Shown here piece after piece: positions 1 through 9,465 of a stretch of DNA of 64,000 nucleotides. The stretch lies in the NCBI RefSeq assembly GCF_038050375.1, contig NZ_CP150886.1:4939318-5003317 (forward strand), given 5' to 3'. This DNA is from Okeanomitos corallinicola TIOX110 (lineage in GTDB: Bacteria > Cyanobacteriota > Cyanobacteriia > Cyanobacteriales > Nostocaceae). A program made the translations under genes and the position numbers. Positions within the stretch are counted from its first letter, which is position 1; each line of letters starts with the position of its first letter. Below the pieces are notes generated by a model that was given only the letters and a program-made list of their open reading frames with translations, did no database searches and was not told the DNA's origin.

Positions 1-35
1 CAATTAATTTTTTTATCTCATAGGAAGAAATTGAC

Positions 36-1010
36 ATGACAGAGAAATTTATTCACGGTTACGCCTTACTAATAGGTGTTGGAGAATCTGCTTATAGTAA
101 ATTGTCTTTGCCTGTAACTGTTAAAGATACCCAGGCAATTTACGCTGCATTAATTGATCCTGAATTGTGTGCTTATCCTGATGACAAGGATCATATTCGG
201 ATACTCAATGACAAAGATGCAACCAAAGCTGGTATTTTAGATGGATTAAATTGGTTAAAAGAAAAAGCAGAATCTGATCCTGATGCTAATGTATTTGTTT
301 ACTATTCCGGACATGGCTGGTTACATAAAACAACAAATCGTTATTATTTCCTACAACATGATATAAAGCCTACTAAACTAGCTAGTTCTGCATTACCGGC
401 TGAGGATTTCACATCTGTCTTGCGACAAATACAGGCTGAACGTTTGTTTGTCGTTATTGATAGTTGTCATGCAGCAGGAATGACAAATTCTAAAGATGCT
501 GATTTAGAACTTGATGAAGAATTTGATGATTTTATCCGAGTTGCTCCATCCAAAGGTGTAACTGATGAATGGAAACAAAGCAAAGGATGGGCTATTTTTA
601 CATCCTCTGAAGGTGAGCAAAAATCTTGGATAAAAGATGAAAAAATTAGTATTTATACTTATCATTTTTTGGAAGCTTTGCAAGGTGCGGGAAACAAACC
701 AGGAGATACAGATGTTAAAGTTTCCCATATAATGAACCATCTTGACAACTCAGTTAGCAAAACTGCGCTTCAGTTGTACAACGTAGAACAAATTCCTTGT
801 TTTAATTTAGATACAAAAGGAGATTTTAAAATTGCCAAGCTTCGAGGTGGTAAGGGTTTACCTGATAAAGGATGGGAAGAAGTTAAGCCTGAAGCGACAC
901 AGACTATTAACAAAATTGGGCAAATCATAGGTAAGCAGGAAGCAGAAAAAATTATCAATCTTGATAGCGTTGATAGTTTTCATTTTGGTGATGTAATTCA
1001 TAAAAGTTAA
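36..1010 (+). CDS. Caspase-like (peptidase C14) protein
   Basis: 324-aa protein with a caspase/metacaspase p20 fold. A histidine lies in YYSGHG (about His93) and a cysteine in VIDSCHA (about Cys144), the expected catalytic dyad, so it is probably an active cysteine protease. There is no signal peptide or membrane segment. The protease region covers about residues 8-260. The tail after residue 290 is separate and ends with a short strand-rich motif (residues 307-324, containing FHFGD). A related motif is in the N-terminal linker of the FGE-like protein at 4523-5743. A purine-rich ribosome site (AGGAAG) precedes the ATG. It lies 108 bp upstream of the helicase gene on the same strand. In bacteria such caspases are common effectors of conflict or cell-suicide systems. 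That role here is inferred from family and neighbours. Confidence 0.85.
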   Translation: MTEKFIHGYALLIGVGESAYSKLSLPVTVKDTQAIYAALIDPELCAYPDDKDHIRILNDKDATKAGILDGLNWLKEKAESDPDANVFVYYSGHGWLHKTTNRYYFLQHDIKPTKLASSALPAEDFTSVLRQIQAERLFVVIDSCHAAGMTNSKDADLELDEEFDDFIRVAPSKGVTDEWKQSKGWAIFTSSEGEQKSWIKDEKISIYTYHFLEALQGAGNKPGDTDVKVSHIMNHLDNSVSKTALQLYNVEQIPCFNLDTKGDFKIAKLRGGKGLPDKGWEEVKPEATQTINKIGQIIGKQEAEKIINLDSVDSFHFGDVIHKS

Positions 1011-1118
1011 ATTCTGATTTGAAACCAAGGATGAATTAATAATACTTATTTATTAGTAAAATACCTTGGTTTTTATATTGAATAAGGCAAAATATAACAA
1101 TAAATCAAGTACAGAGAA

Positions 1119-4100
1119 GTGGAGGTAGTTTTGAACGGAGTTAGTAAGATAAATGCTATTCTTGACGCATGGTTAGAATATGTTCATTTAGATGATTATA
1201 GTAAAGCTAGAGAAGAAGCTAGTAGTGATAAAGTTCAACTGCGTGGTATCAATTTAGTAAATGATAATCTGTTAATTGACGCGGATATTTTTTCAAAACT
1301 GCAACAGAAAGTTAAGCAAGTCCAAAAGGGTAAACAGGAAACTGTTTGGGTTTTATCTTTTCCGCAAATTATAGATGTAGACAATAAAAAATCTTATTTG
1401 TATCCTCTGTTTAGTTTAGATTTGACTTCTATTCTCAAAGGAGATTATCAAGAACAGGGATGGAATTTAGATAGCTTGACACTCACAGAAGCTGGAGATA
1501 ATCTAGCCACGTATCTGAGAATGGATGATGAACAGCGCGAAAAATTAATTACTAAAGATGGCCTTAGAAGGTTTCTAGAAACAACTTTTGAATTAACATT
1601 TGATAGCTATCAGAATTGGATGGAGAGAGTTAATATACCTCCACGCTATCGTGAAACAATTCAACGTCAACCCTATTTATTCGAGTTTACAGGATTGCCA
1701 TATCATTATAATCTCCGGCAAGACTTGAAAGAGATCAAATCAGGTGCGAAAAATTGGTCAACAGGACATCCGGCATTTGAATATTTATTTGGTGAGCCTA
1801 AGCCAGCAAAAGAAGAAGTTATGTATATGGGAGCTTTCCCAACAAATAAGCCACCCACTAATTCACAATCAACAGCACTGAAACACGCCCAAAGTGAACC
1901 TATAACAGCAGTACAAGGTCCACCTGGTTCTGGTAAAACTACTCTCATTCTTCATGTTATTGCTCAACAGGTAGTTAAACGCGCACTCAATCTAATTGAA
2001 ACTGGTAAAGACATTAATAATTTAACAGTAGTTAGCAGTGCTAATAAGAAAGCAGTTGATAATGTAATTGAAAAACTAGATGAATTTTTTCAAGGTAACT
2101 TATTTTATCTCAAAGGAGGTAGTAAAGATAATATAGAATCGCCTAATGGAGCTATTATACAATTACAAAAAGCAATCAATTTTTTACAAACAAATGATTT
2201 CGATGAAGAATTAAATCATTCACTAAAACAAAAAATTACACAAATTAAAGATGAATTATTAGCAGAAGAATCTAGATATTTGGAGTTAAGTCATCAACGA
2301 CATTTAGATACAGAACGACATAAACATCTGTTAGATAAATTTCAAACCTTGCAACATCATTTAGATGAAATTGTCGCCGATTTAATTCCTTTACAGCAAC
2401 GAGCTAGAGATTTAGCAGATTATAATCAGTTACCAATACAATCTTATAGTTTTATCAATAAACATTTTGATCAAGCTGAATCACAACTATTGAAATTGTC
2501 ACAAAGAAAGCGAAATTGGTTGTTTCGCCTTTTGTATTGGCTAACTGGTAACACAGAAGAAAAAATCATACATCACCTAAATTCAGTTTGTCAATCAGCT
2601 ATATTACAAACATCTGCAACTATTTTTCCAATCAAACCACCTACAAGTCGTCTTGATATAATTCAACAAGCAACCCTAGTTATAAAAATAATAGATAAGG
2701 CAAATGAGTTAAAAAGTTTGCAACAAAGATTAGCAGAAAAGTATAACGATAGAGACAATACCAATAAGCAGAAGGATGATGTTCATAGGGAATTACAGTT
2801 ACTAGAAATTAGGTTGGCAAATCCACTAGATGATTTTTATGCCTCCTTTCATCAGAAACTCCATGACAAGCAACAAGAGTTATTTAAGCTATCTTATGAA
2901 TTTTTGATTCAGCAAGCACTCTACAACAAACACAATATCAAACAAACTTTAGAACTTTATTCTACTCTTCTTTCAGAAAAATACAACTATAAACCTAAAT
3001 CTGAGATAGCCAAAAATTTAGATAAACATATAAAAAATCTCAGCTTATTTTTCCCAGTAATCACCTGTACATTGCTTTCCATCCGCAAAATGATTCCGTG
3101 GATTGAGGAATGTGTTGACCGCACGATTATAGACGAAGCAGGAATGATTGACCAACATAAAGCTTTTCCTTTATTGGTGCGATCGCACAAAGCTATTATT
3201 GTTGGAGATCCTCTACAAATTGAGCCAATTATTAATCTCAGTGACCAGAGACGTGAAAGTTATCGTCAAACAGCATTTATTAACAGAGGATTGACTGATA
3301 AAGATTACCATCGTTTTAGTCCAGAAGAAGAATATAGTGCTACCACCTATCATCGTGCTGCTGGTGCAAGTGGAGAAGGTGAAGATAATGGACAAGGAAT
3401 TATTTTGAAGGAACATTTCCGTTGTCAACCTAGTATTATTCAATTTTGTAATCAAATTGCTAACTACGGTTTGGAAATAAAAACAGCACCAGTAAATTCT
3501 TTATTAGACTCACACTTAATTGCTTACGATGTTGATGGTAATATTGTCAATAATGTTAATCAAGAAGAAGTAAGTGCTGTATGTGAGATAATTGAGCATT
3601 TACAGAAACAAGGTTATTCATTAGAAGATATCGGTGTCATATCAGCATTTCGCGCTCAAGCCAATGCTCTCAAAGAAGCTATACGCAAAAAATTTCCTCA
3701 ATTTAAGAAAGAGTATGTTGGTACAATTCATACTTTTCAAGGTTCTGAAAAGAAAGTTATTATACTATCTACAAAAGTTTGCCGACCACAAGATAATATT
3801 TCCTGGATCAACAAACGTCCAAATCTTTTGAATGTTGCTGTATCAAGAGCCAAAGAACTATTTATTTTGGTTGGTAATCTTTATAGACTCGAAAAAGGTA
3901 ATCTGACTCGTCAGCTTGTGCAACACATTCGAGAAAATGGAGATGTCTTAGAATATAAATCAGAAGCAGAAATTCCTGAAATTGAGCCAGGAACTATTCC
4001 AGTTTATGACTGTGATCATTTAAAAGTCTTCAAAGAAGCTATAGAGCAGGCACAAGAAGAATTAATCATTGTCACTCCTTGGATTCGAGGAACTGAATCA

Positions 4101-4502
4101 AAGCTATTTGTTAATAATGTTGTTTCAGTTTTAGAAAGAGGAGTGAAATTAACAGTAATTTATGGACATAAAGGCAACGAAGAAAATGATGATAACGATG
4201 CCAAAACTGAGAATAATTTGAGATATCTAATATCTCAATATTCAGGTTCACAATTACATCGTTTAGGTGAAGGAAAATATACAGAAAGTAGAGGAACGAA
4301 TGAAAGGATTTTGATTTGCGATACCAAGTTTGCCGTTATAGGAAGTTGGAATTGGCTTTCTCATCCTTATAGAAATAAGTGCATTAAATCGTCATCATTA
4401 GATATTAAGCCTCAAATTCGCCGAGATACAAGTATAAAATTCTCCGAATTATCCTCTATTGAGAATGTAAAAGCAGGAATTTATCAACTAATTACACAAT
4501 AA
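1119..4502 (+). CDS. SF1 (Dna2/UPF1-like) helicase with C-terminal PLD-like domain
   Basis: A protein of about 1,127 aa. Walker A is GPPGSGKTT near residue 267 and the Walker B/DEAG box is near residue 672. They are separated by a long helical, partly coiled-coil insertion (about 340-630). The second RecA domain contains the GTIHTFQGSE and NVAVSRAK motifs of UPF1/Dna2-type helicases. The last 180 residues resemble a phospholipase-D nuclease fold (VTPWIRG, then NERILICD and GSWNWLSHP). The usual HxK of the HKD motif reads NxR, so nuclease activity is uncertain. The listed start is GTG at 1119; TTG at 1131 has a better-placed GGAGG 5 bases upstream and may be the true start. Helicase-nuclease fusions of this form occur in defence loci. 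Its pairing with the upstream caspase suggests a joint role, which is inference. Confidence 0.85.
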   Translation: MEVVLNGVSKINAILDAWLEYVHLDDYSKAREEASSDKVQLRGINLVNDNLLIDADIFSKLQQKVKQVQKGKQETVWVLSFPQIIDVDNKKSYLYPLFSLDLTSILKGDYQEQGWNLDSLTLTEAGDNLATYLRMDDEQREKLITKDGLRRFLETTFELTFDSYQNWMERVNIPPRYRETIQRQPYLFEFTGLPYHYNLRQDLKEIKSGAKNWSTGHPAFEYLFGEPKPAKEEVMYMGAFPTNKPPTNSQSTALKHAQSEPITAVQGPPGSGKTTLILHVIAQQVVKRALNLIETGKDINNLTVVSSANKKAVDNVIEKLDEFFQGNLFYLKGGSKDNIESPNGAIIQLQKAINFLQTNDFDEELNHSLKQKITQIKDELLAEESRYLELSHQRHLDTERHKHLLDKFQTLQHHLDEIVADLIPLQQRARDLADYNQLPIQSYSFINKHFDQAESQLLKLSQRKRNWLFRLLYWLTGNTEEKIIHHLNSVCQSAILQTSATIFPIKPPTSRLDIIQQATLVIKIIDKANELKSLQQRLAEKYNDRDNTNKQKDDVHRELQLLEIRLANPLDDFYASFHQKLHDKQQELFKLSYEFLIQQALYNKHNIKQTLELYSTLLSEKYNYKPKSEIAKNLDKHIKNLSLFFPVITCTLLSIRKMIPWIEECVDRTIIDEAGMIDQHKAFPLLVRSHKAIIVGDPLQIEPIINLSDQRRESYRQTAFINRGLTDKDYHRFSPEEEYSATTYHRAAGASGEGEDNGQGIILKEHFRCQPSIIQFCNQIANYGLEIKTAPVNSLLDSHLIAYDVDGNIVNNVNQEEVSAVCEIIEHLQKQGYSLEDIGVISAFRAQANALKEAIRKKFPQFKKEYVGTIHTFQGSEKKVIILSTKVCRPQDNISWINKRPNLLNVAVSRAKELFILVGNLYRLEKGNLTRQLVQHIRENGDVLEYKSEAEIPEIEPGTIPVYDCDHLKVFKEAIEQAQEELIIVTPWIRGTESKLFVNNVVSVLERGVKLTVIYGHKGNEENDDNDAKTENNLRYLISQYSGSQLHRLGEGKYTESRGTNERILICDTKFAVIGSWNWLSHPYRNKCIKSSSLDIKPQIRRDTSIKFSELSSIENVKAGIYQLITQ

Positions 4503-4522
4503 TTACAGTGTTTTAAATCGGT

Positions 4523-5743
4523 TTAAATCAAATCACAAACAACCCGAAAACCAAATTCTTTGTCTTTAGATGTTTCACTGTCGGAAAAGCGAGAGGCAGA
4601 ACGACATAAATTTGAACGAGAAACCCAAGAACCACCACGCAAAATACGATATTCCTCACCATCATCTACCCATGCACTACCATCTGAGGGTGCGCCTTGA
4701 TAATCATCATGTTCATAATCAGCACACCACTCCCAGACATTACCGTGTATATCATATAACCCAAATTCATTAGCTGGAAATTTACCAACTTGTGTTGTAC
4801 ATTGGTGATTAATGCTATTAATATTTTCATTTTCACAGCAATAATTGGCTAAATTAGTTGTGATTATTTTACCAAAATAGAATGGCGTTGAAGTTCTCGC
4901 ACGACAAGCATATTCCCATTCAGCTTCACTTGGTAAACGGTAAATTCGTCCTGTTTTTTGTGAAATTCGAGCGCAAAATTCTTGTGCTTCGTACCAAGAA
5001 ACTCTCTCTACAGGTAAATTATCTCCCTTAAAATAGGATGGTTCAGGGTTGAGGTGGCGATTTATTTTTGGTAGGTTTGCAATAGCCTTCCACTGCGCTT
5101 GAGTAATGGGATATCTACCCATAAAGAAGGGTTTTATATTAACTAAATGTTGAGGACGTTCATCTTCTGGTGATCCATCTTCCTCTCGTGATGCACCCAT
5201 TTGAAAACGCCCTGCTTGAATAGAAACCATTTCCAGTAAAATACCATTTCCTAAATCTTCTGGAAAATACTGTGCTTGTTTGCGTTCTCGCTTTGTTTCT
5301 CGTCCTTGATCATCTAAATTGACTACTTCAAATTCAAAACTATTAAGCTCTGGAAGTGTTAGACTTAGTTGTTTTTGTGAATTAGTTGGATCTAAAACTT
5401 TTTCACTTATTTTTTCGTCTCTAACTTGGTCTTGATGAATGGTTATAATATTAATAATACTAATATTATTAATATAATCGCCATTATGAAATTTACCTAT
5501 TTCATTTACATTAATAATAGAATTCGCTGACTGTTGTACAGGATATTGACTATTAGCTGTTACAAGAGATTTCTTCTGTAGGATAATATCCTTTTGATCT
5601 ACATTACCTTCAGGAATGCGATCGCATATCTTGACTAACTCATCAGGTGCAGGAGTCCCTTCAATATATGTATGACTATCTGTTTGAGCTACAGAATAAT
5701 GAAAGTTTTTTTGCTGATCCGTTTTAGATTCTGATTCTCCCAT
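4523..5743 (-). CDS. Formylglycine-generating-enzyme (SUMF1)-like protein
   Basis: 406-aa protein, convergent with the helicase gene (21-bp gap). Residues about 165-405 form an FGE-sulfatase domain: GRFQMGAS near the start, WYEAQEFCARIS and YRLPSEAEWEYACRA in the middle, GNVWEWCADY, then GGSW and FGFRVV at the end. Many bacterial members with this domain are not sulfatase-maturing enzymes but accessory or sensor parts of signalling and conflict systems. Residues 1-140 are polar and poorly conserved in appearance but hold an Asn/Ile-rich stretch (77-100) with FHNGD, echoing the caspase C-terminus. That shared motif, and the location, argue for a partnership with the caspase. Copper-ligand cysteines of true FGEs were not verified. 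Confidence 0.8.
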   Translation of the reverse strand: MGESESKTDQQKNFHYSVAQTDSHTYIEGTPAPDELVKICDRIPEGNVDQKDIILQKKSLVTANSQYPVQQSANSIINVNEIGKFHNGDYINNISIINIITIHQDQVRDEKISEKVLDPTNSQKQLSLTLPELNSFEFEVVNLDDQGRETKRERKQAQYFPEDLGNGILLEMVSIQAGRFQMGASREEDGSPEDERPQHLVNIKPFFMGRYPITQAQWKAIANLPKINRHLNPEPSYFKGDNLPVERVSWYEAQEFCARISQKTGRIYRLPSEAEWEYACRARTSTPFYFGKIITTNLANYCCENENINSINHQCTTQVGKFPANEFGLYDIHGNVWEWCADYEHDDYQGAPSDGSAWVDDGEEYRILRGGSWVSRSNLCRSASRFSDSETSKDKEFGFRVVCDLI

Positions 5744-6217
5744 TGCTGCTGTTGCTCATCTGGCATACTTGCTGAAAGCTGGATTTCTCATTAGTGAGGA
5801 GACTTTTGATCTTGTGATTCGTAACACCACCAGTCCCATAACTTAGAATACAAGATATTAACCACTGTTGTATAATCGGCACAATATACTCTTAGCAGTG
5901 CGATTACCTTTGACAGTATTGCCTTTATCCAACACCTTCAAATTTCGGCAAGCTTATGCTTTAAATTTTAAATTGCGGCAAGGTTATGGTTGAAAGGGCG
6001 GCAAACTTATGCTTGAAGTCATAGAGGTTGTGATTTAAATAAAGGTATTGGCTCAATAATTAAGGGTTTAGCAGTGCTAAACCCCTACCAAATTTTAAAA
6101 ATTTTCTGTTGTTTAGTCATCTTTAAATGACTTTTATTATGAGACTGGGAATTCATTCTCAGGCGATATTATCGGTGCGTTATGTTTCTCTAACGCACCC
6201 TACAAATTATTTACAAG
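5744..6217. other. Intergenic region with three spaced repeats
   Basis: No gene is visible. It should hold the promoter of the FGE-like gene at its left end. Three copies of a 16-base word of the form CGGCAARSTTATGSTT start at 5946, 5976 and 5999 (spacings 30 and 23), all in the same orientation. Their role is unknown; they may be the remnant end of a mobile element. Confidence 0.5.
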
Positions 6218-7525
6218 TTATCTTTCTACATCCTCAATTTCTTTAGGAACTCCCGCAGTTAAAACCTCATTTCCCCCTGGGGTAACTAACACATCATCCT
6301 CAATTCTAATCCCAATTCCCACCCAACGCGGATCTATTGCTGGTTGATCTTCTGCGGGTTGGGTATCAGGTACAATATATAATCCCGGTTCTATAGTCAA
6401 AACCTGTCCTGGTTGTAAAAGTTGCGGGTTTTCTCCATGTTTATAAATTCCCACATCATGAACATCTAATCCTAACCAATGACTAGTACCGTGCATATAA
6501 AATGGTTTATATTTTTCCTCTTCTATTAATTTGTCAATTTCCCCTTTCAATAAACCCAATTCTACTAAACCTTCTGTTAAAATCCCCACAGCTTTTTTAT
6601 GGGGTGCATCAAAAGCATTTCCGGGTTTTACTTCTGATATCGCTTGTTTTTGTGCTTCTAAAACAATTTCATATAATGCTTTTTGTTCCCCTGTAAATTT
6701 CCCACTCACCGGAAATGTTCTGGTAATATCAGAATTGTAATAACCGTAAGCACAACCAGCATCAATTAATAACAAGTCCTTTTCTTGCATCTGACAATTA
6801 TTTTCGATGTAGTGCAAAACGCAAGCATTTCTCCCCGCAGCAACAATAGAAGGATAAGCAGGCCCCATTCCACCCCGCAAACGGAAAAGATGTTCTATTT
6901 CTGCTTGTATTTCATATTCAAAACGTCCGGGTTTGGTAATATTTAAAGCGTGGTTATGTGCTTCCACTGCAATATCAGCCGCTTTTCGCATTAAGTCTAA
7001 TTCAGCATTACTTTTATGTAATCTCAAACTATGTAAAACTGTGCTGGGATCTTCTATTGCTGTCGGGCCGATTCCCCGTTTGGGATAGGTACGCAGTAAC
7101 CTTTGGTAATGTTTGATAACGATATCATTAAAATGGCGATCGCGTCCGATATGATAATATATCCGGTCTGCTTTTTCTAAATATTGCGGTAACTTCTCCT
7201 CTAACTCTGCAATAGGGTAAGCTTCATCAGCACCATAAATTTCCTTTGCAGCATCCACCCCGCAGCGATAACCACTCCACACTTCTTTTTCCCTATCCTT
7301 GGGTTGGACAAACAAAATAAACCGATGTTCTTCATGATGGGGTGCTAACACCGCTACCGCTGACGCTTCATTAAAACCAGTTAAGTAATAAAAACTACTA
7401 TCTTGACGATAAATATACTCAACATCGTTGTGCATCACTGCTGTAGGTGCGCTACGAAAAATCGCTGTACCACTGCCTATTTTTGCCATTAACTGCTCAC
7501 GACGTTGCCGATATTCTGATTGCAT
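6218..7525 (-). CDS. pepP: Xaa-Pro aminopeptidase (aminopeptidase P, M24B)
   Basis: Cytosolic metallopeptidase that removes an N-terminal residue preceding proline. The N-terminal creatinase-like domain (PTAVMHNDVEYIYRQ, FYYLTGFNE) is followed by the pita-bread domain. Metal ligands are visible: Asp in LLLIDAG and Asp in NSDITRTF, His in HGTSHWLG, Glu in TIEPGLY and Glu in GIRIEDD. The frame extends upstream to 7576, but the start at 7525 (MQSEYRQRREQLM) fits the family N-terminus and has AGG upstream, while the upstream ATG has no ribosome site. The protein from this start is 435 aa, normal for the family. It is monocistronic, and no link to its neighbours is apparent. Confidence 0.9.
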   Translation of the reverse strand: MQSEYRQRREQLMAKIGSGTAIFRSAPTAVMHNDVEYIYRQDSSFYYLTGFNEASAVAVLAPHHEEHRFILFVQPKDREKEVWSGYRCGVDAAKEIYGADEAYPIAELEEKLPQYLEKADRIYYHIGRDRHFNDIVIKHYQRLLRTYPKRGIGPTAIEDPSTVLHSLRLHKSNAELDLMRKAADIAVEAHNHALNITKPGRFEYEIQAEIEHLFRLRGGMGPAYPSIVAAGRNACVLHYIENNCQMQEKDLLLIDAGCAYGYYNSDITRTFPVSGKFTGEQKALYEIVLEAQKQAISEVKPGNAFDAPHKKAVGILTEGLVELGLLKGEIDKLIEEEKYKPFYMHGTSHWLGLDVHDVGIYKHGENPQLLQPGQVLTIEPGLYIVPDTQPAEDQPAIDPRWVGIGIRIEDDVLVTPGGNEVLTAGVPKEIEDVER

Positions 7526-7576
7526 AGCTGATTGACCTGGAAAATTATAGTATTGTTTTAACTTTAGCAATAACAT

Positions 7577-7909
7577 AAATACATAAGTTTGTGTATTTGT
7601 AATTGCTAATCTTGATCATTTTAGCCAATTTTGAATTTATCTGAATTATCAGTTGTCATTTCCCAAAAATGTGATTGTCAACAAATTAGGATTTAATAAT
7701 TAAATTCTGACATGGATAAACAAAAAATAAAATTATTTTTGATTGCTCACAGATAACTTTTAGTTTTTCAAAATAGTTATCAAAGACATCAATAAAATAT
7801 CTGGAAATAGTGACATTGACTAGAATAAATTTGGCAAATGTTTGTAATTTACAGAATCTTTATTTTTAATCCCTTAAAACTTAATATTAATTACCCATAA
7901 AAACTGACT
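7577..7909. other. AT-rich intergenic region between divergent genes
   Basis: About 330 bases between the divergent pepP and FG-GAP genes. It is AT-rich with no open frame or clear hairpin. It presumably contains both promoters, but no specific box could be assigned. Confidence 0.4.
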
Positions 7910-9181
7910 ATGCCTACTAATAACAACAGTCGTTCAGCATCAGGATTAGAACAAGCAGAACTAAAAAATGCAGGTTTACTTTCTCTTGAAAAATCCGCAG
8001 GTTTGACAACATCTCTTGATAATTCACTTCCTGGCAGTTCCGCACCTGGATCATTGGAAGATAACCCATTAGTATTCCCAATCTCACCATCATTAGAATT
8101 TCCAACTTTACCACCTGTAGGCAGTAATAATCCTAATCCCAATCCTTACTTAACCAGCGCAGCAGTTGTTCCAGATTTTAATGGCGATGGTAAAACAGAT
8201 AAAATGTGGGTAAATGTCCAAACTGGTGAAATTTTAGTTCGCCTCATGGACGGTACAAGAGTCATTGAACAGGCTTCTTTAGGTCAATATGACTTAACAA
8301 CCTGGGATTATAAAATAGCTGATTTTAACAGTGATAATAAGACAGATTTCTTGTTAAGAAATCAACAAACTGGTGAGAATCTTGTTGTCTTAATGGATGG
8401 AACAAGAGTTGCTAATTTTGTGGCTTTAGATCGAGTTGATCCAGGTTGGAATGCTCAAATTGGCGATTTTAATGGCGATCGCAAAACCGATATTTTCTGG
8501 CGTAATAATCAAACTGGTGAAAATGCCATTTGGGAAATGAATGGTACTACAGTTACTAATGCTACCCGTCTAGAAACCACGGATTTAGCCTTAACTGCAA
8601 CCATTGTTGACTTTGATGGTAACGGTAAGAGTGACATTTTCTGGCGTAATAATACCACCGGTGAAAACAGCGCTTGGTTTATGGATGGTAGCAACGCTAC
8701 CACATATGATTTACAATCTCAAGATGCTTCTTGGGTTGCTACCCTGGGTGATTTTAACGGCGATTTCAGAACCGATTTATTATGGCGTAACACCTCCACC
8801 GGTGAAAACAAAATCTGGACAATGAGTGGCGTATTTGTTACCGAAGGTGTAGTAAATACACTAGGCTTAGATTGGACAGCTAACATTGGTGATTTTAACT
8901 CTGACGGTAAAACCGATATCTTCTGGCACAATGCGACAACTGGTGAAAATACAGCTTGGTTAATGGATGGTACAAGCATCAGTTCTGAAGCCTTCCTACC
9001 CAGCAATAGTCCTGGTTATACAGCATCTCTTGGTGATTATAACGGTGATGGAAAGACCGATGTTTACTGGAGAGATCAACAAACAGGTGCAGATAAAATC
9101 TGGAATATGGATGGAACTTTAGCAACTGAAAATCTCATAGCTGAAGAAGATAAACTCACTCCAGAATGGTACACAGCTTAA
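7910..9181 (+). CDS. FG-GAP/VCBS repeat protein
   Basis: 423 aa. After a low-complexity N-terminus (about 90 residues, no signal peptide) there are seven tandem units of about 45 residues. Each starts with a calcium-loop-like motif (DFNGDGKTD, DFNSDNKTD, DFDGNGKSD) and continues with a W/L-R-N-x-x-T-G-E-N signature and MDGT. These are FG-GAP/VCBS beta-propeller blades, typical of extracellular or surface calcium-binding proteins of cyanobacteria. With no classical signal peptide, type I secretion or intracellular location cannot be decided. A hairpin terminator follows at about 9252. Confidence 0.85.
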   Translation: MPTNNNSRSASGLEQAELKNAGLLSLEKSAGLTTSLDNSLPGSSAPGSLEDNPLVFPISPSLEFPTLPPVGSNNPNPNPYLTSAAVVPDFNGDGKTDKMWVNVQTGEILVRLMDGTRVIEQASLGQYDLTTWDYKIADFNSDNKTDFLLRNQQTGENLVVLMDGTRVANFVALDRVDPGWNAQIGDFNGDRKTDIFWRNNQTGENAIWEMNGTTVTNATRLETTDLALTATIVDFDGNGKSDIFWRNNTTGENSAWFMDGSNATTYDLQSQDASWVATLGDFNGDFRTDLLWRNTSTGENKIWTMSGVFVTEGVVNTLGLDWTANIGDFNSDGKTDIFWHNATTGENTAWLMDGTSISSEAFLPSNSPGYTASLGDYNGDGKTDVYWRDQQTGADKIWNMDGTLATENLIAEEDKLTPEWYTA

Positions 9182-9251
9182 ATTGGTAATGGGTAATTGG
9201 TATATCCATTAGCTGAAATATTGAATCTTACCCGGAATAAATAAACATAAA

Positions 9252-9300
9252 CAGCGATCGCACTTTTGATTTAATGTCAAAGTAAGGCGATCGTTTTTTT
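9252..9300 (+). terminator. Hairpin terminator after the FG-GAP gene
   Basis: GCGATCGC and TTTTGA pair with TCAAA and GCGATCG across a short loop, followed by a run of T. It lies 70 bp after the stop codon. One arm is a HIP1-type octamer. Confidence 0.6.
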
Positions 9301-9465
9301 ACGGGGTAAGCTAATAGGGTAATAGTACAGTTTAAATTATTTAGGGCTTACTGACACTATCATTAAGCCCTAAAATTTTATGCGGGTTTAGCGATGCGGT
9401 GTTAAATTTAAACAAACAATCCGCCTAACTCTGAAAACTCCTAGAACTTCTCGATCTCCTTTTTT

